From the NCBI RefSeq assembly GCF_039535235.1, contig NZ_BAAAWU010000001.1, positions 6,637,001-6,701,000 on the forward strand: 64,000 nt of DNA. Reading direction: 5' to 3'. Of the stretch, positions 60,253 to 64,000 are shown one piece after another. The DNA comes from Streptomyces roseoviridis (GTDB lineage Bacteria > Actinomycetota > Actinomycetes > Streptomycetales > Streptomycetaceae). The notes beneath the pieces were generated by a model. It did no database searches and was not told the origin of the DNA. It saw nothing but the letters and a program-made list of their open reading frames with translations. The first letter of the stretch is position 1; each line of letters begins with the position of its first letter. The position numbers and the translations under genes are program-made.

Positions 60253-63200
60253 TCAGCCGGTCGTGAAGACCGGGCCGACCCAGTAGTTCGTCGAGTTGTA
60301 GGAGCTGTGGGGGAAGACGGTCGAAGCGCCGTACCGGTAGAGGCCGTTGCGGCTTCCCGTCGCGTCCGCCGGGGCGGACAGGGGGTAGTTGAGGTGGGCG
60401 CCCGCGAAGTACCCGCCGTCGGCCGCGTAGTTGCCGTTCGGCGCGTGGTACGACACCACGTAGGTGGTGCCCGCCGTGATGGCGACGGGAGCGGCGAAGG
60501 TCAGCCGCTGCCAGCCGGTGGCGGTCTCGTCGGTGAAGGTGCCGGTCGCCAGCAGGGTCCCGTCGTCGGTCCACAGGCTGCCCGTGTGGGTGCCGGTGTT
60601 CGTCGCCCCCTTGTAGAAGGTGACGCCGGTGACCTTCCCGGGCAGCGACGACCGGAAGCGGGTGCCCAGCTCCAGGGAGTTGGCGTCGCCGGTCTCGGCG
60701 GCCTTCGCCGGCACGGTCTGCGCGCTCCACAGGGTGCAGGGGCAGGCGGCCGGCGGCGGGGTCGCGCTGGTGGTGAAGGTCCAGGCCACCGGTGCGGCCA
60801 TCGCGTTGCCCCACAGGTCGGCGGCCTGCACGGACACCGTGTACGCGGTGTCGAGGGCGAGCTGGCTGCTGAGGGTGAAGGCGGCGGTCTTCCCGTCGCC
60901 GTCGAGGGTGGCCCGGCCGGGGACGGCGGTGCCGCCGGGGCCCTTCACCGTGAACACCAGGGTGCCGCTGTCCACGGTCCGGTCGAAGGTCGCGGACAGC
61001 GGGGCGGTGATCGACACGCCGGTCGCGCCCGGGGCCGGGGTGCGGGCGGTGACGACGGGCGGTGTGGTGCTCGCGGACCCGGTCTCCAGGACGGCGTCCA
61101 CCCAGTAGTTGCTGCCGGAGGAGCCCTGCGAGGGGAACCCGCTGGTCGCACCGTACCGGTAGACGCCGTTGCCGCCGTCGGTGCCCGACTGCAGCGCCGT
61201 CAGCGGGGCGAGGCCCGCGCCCTTGTCGGTGAAGTAGTGGGCGTCGAAGGCGTATCCGCCGTTGGGCGCGAAGTACGAGGCGACGTAGGTGGTGTTCGCC
61301 TTCACCGGCACCGGGGTGGCGAAGGTCAGCTCCTGCCAGCCGGACGCGGTCTCGTTCGTGAAGGTGCCGGTGGCCAGGAGCTGACCGGAGGCGGACCACA
61401 GACTGCCCTTGTGGGTCCCGGTGTTGGCGGCGCTCTTGTAGAACCGGACGCCGGTGATGGTGCCGGGGACCGAGCTGCGGACCTTCACGCCCAGTTCGAC
61501 GGAGCTGCCGTCACCGCCGTTGGGCTTGGCCGGCGCGGCCGAGGCGGGCCACACCGTGCACGGGCACTGCTGGTCGGCCACGGTCAGCGGCACGGTGGTC
61601 ACGGCGCCGATGTTGACGCTGTCGTCGACCGCGCGGACCTTCAGCTGCACCGGGCCCTGGGTCATCGGCGTCCAGGTGTGGCTCCAGGAGCCGGTGCCCT
61701 CGGCGGCCCGCCAGGTGGTGCCGCCGTCGGTGGAGACCTCCACCCGCGCCACCACGCCGCCGCCGGTGTCGGCGGCGGTGCCGGTGACGGTGATCTGCCG
61801 CTGCGCCGGGACGGAGGCGTTCGGCGCGGGGCTGGTGACCGTGACGGCCGGACCGGTGGTGTCGGTGGAGGCCGAGGCCGGGACGAGACCGGACTGAAGG
61901 GTCTTCGGCTGGAGCCCCATGTCGGCGAGGACGTTCACGGTGGCCTGCTGCATCCGCTTGTCCTCGGTGACGACCCCGCCGGCCGGATCGGCCGTCGGCA
62001 CGTTCGTCAGACCCCACGACCACTGCACGGTGCCGGTGCCGAAGACCAGCGCCTTCGACGTCTGGTCGCGGAAGGCGACGAGACTGTGGGTGGCGGTGCC
62101 GTTGCCGTAGTTGTTGCCCCAGTCGAGCAGGTAGTTGCCGTCGGTGATGTCGAGCGTGGTCGACGACAGCCGGATCTGGCCCGCCGGACGGCTCGCGTTC
62201 TCGATGTCGCTGTTCCACTCGTAGCCGAGGGTGCCGGCCGGGAACGTGGCGACCTGGTTGCCGGTCAGGCCCGCGACCGAGGTGTTCCGCCACAGCCGCA
62301 TCCTCGCGAACGCCGCCGGGACGGTGATGGCGTCGTTGCGCGGCCCGTTGACCTGGAACAGCGAGCCGGTGAGCATGTTCTGCGGACGGTACGGCTCGCC
62401 CTCCTTCGTGCTGTCCGGGTCCATCCAGGTCCCCGTCCACACCGTGCTCGGGTCCGGCACGCCGTTCGGCGTCGGGAACTTGAGCTTGGTCTCCTTGTAG
62501 CAGACCAGCGTCCGGTTCGCCGTGTTGCTGCCGTCGATGCTCGGCTCCAGACGGGTCTTCCAGAAGATCTCGTTGCCCGCGAAGTACGTCTGGTGCTGGC
62601 CCGCCTTGCGCGCGTTGAGGACGTTGGTGAACTGCTCCTGCGTCCAGTACTCGTCGTGCCCCTGCGACATGAACATCCTGTGGTTCGCGAGCAGGGCGGC
62701 GCCCCGGGTGGCGGTGTCCAGACCCGAGATGTAGCTCAGGTCGTAGCCGTTGCGCTCCAGCCAGGCGATCATCATGTACTCGGAGCCGTAGATGCCGTTC
62801 TCGCCGCCGATGTCCATCGGCCGGTTGTAACTGACCTTGTACGCCCGCCCGTCGGGCGCAGGGCCCTGGCCGTCGTAGAGGTTGGTGCCGCCCCAGTCGT
62901 TGTACGCCTGCCAGGTCTGGTCGGAGGTCTGCACCACGATGTCGGAGCGGCTGGCGTCGTTGCGCACCACGAACGGGTACGGCATCAGGCCGTTGCCGTC
63001 GGCCTGGTCGAAGTTGGCGATGTACAGGCCCGAGACCGCGTCGGCGGGCACCGTCCAGCTGGCCGTCGTGGGCCAGTTGCCGCAGTCCATCAGACCCGTC
63101 GGCTGGTCCTTGAGACAGGCCGGCCGCTGCGTGCCGTAGGTGGCCGGATAGGTCTGCGCGGCCTGCGCCGGCGTCGACATCAGCCGCGCGCCGTCACCGC

Positions 63201-63510
63201 CGTACCAGCCGAGCCGGTAGATCTTCACGTGGTACGGGGCCGGTGACTGCACCTTGAACGGCAGGGTCTCCCCGGCCTGGAGGCTCATCTTGGTGGGGAA
63301 CCCCGCGATGTCGCCCCAGGAGCTGCCGGCGAACCAGTCGGGCATCGGCGTGCCCGGCTTGGAGTTCTCGCAGACGATCGGGTTGCCGTCCGGGCCGCAG
63401 GGATCGGCGAGCGCGGTCGCGTTCCCGGCGGGCGGCAGGAATATCGCGGCAAGCGCCGCGGCCAGGGCGAACACGGCGCCTCTGACCCGACGACGGTGGT
63501 GGTGGGGCAT
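60253..63510 (-). CDS. Large secreted protein with N,N-dimethylformamidase-like and two DUF4082 domains
   Basis: This protein of about 1085 residues has a signal peptide ending ATALA. An N-terminal region of about 500 residues (FKVQSPAPYHVKIYRLGWYGGDGARLM, WQAYNDWGGTNLYDG, FMSQGHDEYWTQEQF, YFAGNEIFWKTR) matches the family called N,N-dimethylformamidase beta subunit-like. Ig-like and Big_5-type repeats follow. Two DUF4082 domains (about 655-790 and 945-1085) each open with CPCT, contain LELG-R-RSS-PG-TGV-FYK and LATGTFT-ETASGW, and end YRYG-S-FP. The ATG at 63510 follows AAAGG. It probably acts on the wall or polymer. Confidence 0.85.
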   Translation of the reverse strand: MPHHHRRRVRGAVFALAAALAAIFLPPAGNATALADPCGPDGNPIVCENSKPGTPMPDWFAGSSWGDIAGFPTKMSLQAGETLPFKVQSPAPYHVKIYRLGWYGGDGARLMSTPAQAAQTYPATYGTQRPACLKDQPTGLMDCGNWPTTASWTVPADAVSGLYIANFDQADGNGLMPYPFVVRNDASRSDIVVQTSDQTWQAYNDWGGTNLYDGQGPAPDGRAYKVSYNRPMDIGGENGIYGSEYMMIAWLERNGYDLSYISGLDTATRGAALLANHRMFMSQGHDEYWTQEQFTNVLNARKAGQHQTYFAGNEIFWKTRLEPSIDGSNTANRTLVCYKETKLKFPTPNGVPDPSTVWTGTWMDPDSTKEGEPYRPQNMLTGSLFQVNGPRNDAITVPAAFARMRLWRNTSVAGLTGNQVATFPAGTLGYEWNSDIENASRPAGQIRLSSTTLDITDGNYLLDWGNNYGNGTATHSLVAFRDQTSKALVFGTGTVQWSWGLTNVPTADPAGGVVTEDKRMQQATVNVLADMGLQPKTLQSGLVPASASTDTTGPAVTVTSPAPNASVPAQRQITVTGTAADTGGGVVARVEVSTDGGTTWRAAEGTGSWSHTWTPMTQGPVQLKVRAVDDSVNIGAVTTVPLTVADQQCPCTVWPASAAPAKPNGGDGSSVELGVKVRSSVPGTITGVRFYKSAANTGTHKGSLWSASGQLLATGTFTNETASGWQELTFATPVPVKANTTYVASYFAPNGGYAFDAHYFTDKGAGLAPLTALQSGTDGGNGVYRYGATSGFPSQGSSGSNYWVDAVLETGSASTTPPVVTARTPAPGATGVSITAPLSATFDRTVDSGTLVFTVKGPGGTAVPGRATLDGDGKTAAFTLSSQLALDTAYTVSVQAADLWGNAMAAPVAWTFTTSATPPPAACPCTLWSAQTVPAKAAETGDANSLELGTRFRSSLPGKVTGVTFYKGATNTGTHTGSLWTDDGTLLATGTFTDETATGWQRLTFAAPVAITAGTTYVVSYHAPNGNYAADGGYFAGAHLNYPLSAPADATGSRNGLYRYGASTVFPHSSYNSTNYWVGPVFTTG

Positions 63511-63570
63511 CGCTGGACCTTTCACGGGCAGTACAGGACCCGGCCCGCGGCCGGGTGGGGGAGCGGGCCC

Positions 63571-64000
63571 TCAGCCGAGGGCGTTCACCAGCACGTCCAC
63601 GACCCGGCGCTGCTGGTCGTGGGTGATCTGCGGGAAGAGCGGCAGCGACAGGATCTCGCCGGCCGCGCGCTCGGCGTGCGGGAAGTCCCCGCGCTCGTAG
63701 CCGAGATGGCGGTACGCGGGCGTCAGGTGCACGGGGGACGGATAGTGCACGCCCGCCCCGACGCCGCCCGCGTTCAGCTTGCCGACCACCTCGTCGCGGT
63801 CCGTCCCGGGCACCCGCACCACGTACAGGTGCCACACGTGGACGTTGCCGTCGGCCGTCGTGGGCCGGACCACCCGGCCGGCCGCGGCGAGCGGGGCGAG
63901 CAGCTCGTCGTAGCGGGCCGCCGCCGCCCGCCGGGCCGCGTTCCCCGCGGCGAGCCGGCGCAGCTTCGCCCGCAGCACCACGGCCTGGAGGCCGTCGAGG
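63571..64000 (-). CDS. DegT/DnrJ/EryC1/StrS-family sugar aminotransferase, C-terminal part
   Basis: The frame is open to the window end, so about 143 C-terminal residues are visible. LDGLQAVVLRAKLRRLAAGNAARR, HVWHLYVVRVPG, GVGAGVHYPSPVHLTPAYRHLGY and LSLPLFPQIT are typical of DegT-family nucleotide-sugar aminotransferases. The PLP-binding Lys lies outside the window. Beside the WlbB-like acetyltransferase it is best read as the WlbC-like step making a 3-amino sugar. Confidence 0.9.
   Translation of the reverse strand, partial: LDGLQAVVLRAKLRRLAAGNAARRAAAARYDELLAPLAAAGRVVRPTTADGNVHVWHLYVVRVPGTDRDEVVGKLNAGGVGAGVHYPSPVHLTPAYRHLGYERGDFPHAERAAGEILSLPLFPQITHDQQRRVVDVLVNALG

Noticed and set aside
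60202..63246. A 1014-residue plus-strand open frame opposite the DUF4082 protein
   Set aside because: The opposite strand has a signal peptide and recognisable domains; this frame is only high-GC openness.

Overview
The window is about 72% GC, its genes use GTG and ATG starts with GGAGG-type ribosome binding sites, TTA codons are almost absent, and many neighbours overlap by ATGA. Together with the gene families present, this points to a Streptomyces (or close relative) chromosome. No rRNA, tRNA or CRISPR array was recognised.

Region 1 (1-11.6 kb) is a mixed set: the end of a PNGase A-like secreted amidase; a Tat-exported GH109-type glycosidase; an FAD/Fe-S lactate-dehydrogenase-like protein; a MarR regulator divergent from an ABC exporter with a palindromic operator between them; a 19-residue membrane peptide; a short MltG; a flavin monooxygenase; a YjbQ protein and a secreted fasciclin protein. 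Region 2 (11.7-18.0 kb) is a light-response locus: SDR, photolyase, a LitS-like ECF sigma factor, a LitR/CarH-like B12 photoreceptor repressor and an FAD oxidoreductase. Direct CGATGCG repeats lie before both the sigma gene and the repressor gene and are proposed as LitR operators. An esterase follows.

Region 3 (19.9-33.9 kb) is an iron-regulated siderophore locus. Three DmdR/IdeR-type iron boxes precede an FecE-FecB-FecCD importer, a divergent MFS exporter, and a five-gene translationally coupled operon: two NIS synthetases, a PLP decarboxylase, a GNAT acyltransferase and an N-monooxygenase. The set fits a citrate-bis-hydroxamate of the schizokinen/arthrobactin type. TTA codons open both the import ATPase and the acyltransferase, suggesting bldA control. 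An RpiR-type regulator closes the region.

Region 4 (34.0-42.0 kb) is an accessory island of lower coding quality. It holds IS5-family elements, a broken toxin-like gene, immunity-like small genes and an SMI1/SUKH-like pseudogene. One IS112-like unit (36000-37325) splits a 201-residue gene at a TA dinucleotide. Removing the unit and one TA restores the reading frame exactly, so the unit entered as a whole, together with a non-transposase gene it carries. Two neighbouring units with matched inverted repeats also enclose non-transposase genes.

Region 5 (42.1-44.5 kb) is a two-gene operon of an MFS transporter and a TolB-like secreted beta-propeller protein. Region 6 (45.0-64 kb, running off the end) is an exopolysaccharide locus: WecG/TagA-type transferase, UDP-ManNAc dehydrogenase, UDP-GlcNAc 2-epimerase, Wzx-like flippase, three Wzz-like proteins (one fused to a Wzy/ligase domain), beta-helix protein, methyltransferase, three family-2 glycosyltransferases, hexapeptide acetyltransferase, DegT aminotransferase and a large secreted DUF4082-type protein. 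The sugar genes point to a ManNAcA- or diacetamido-uronate-containing polymer.
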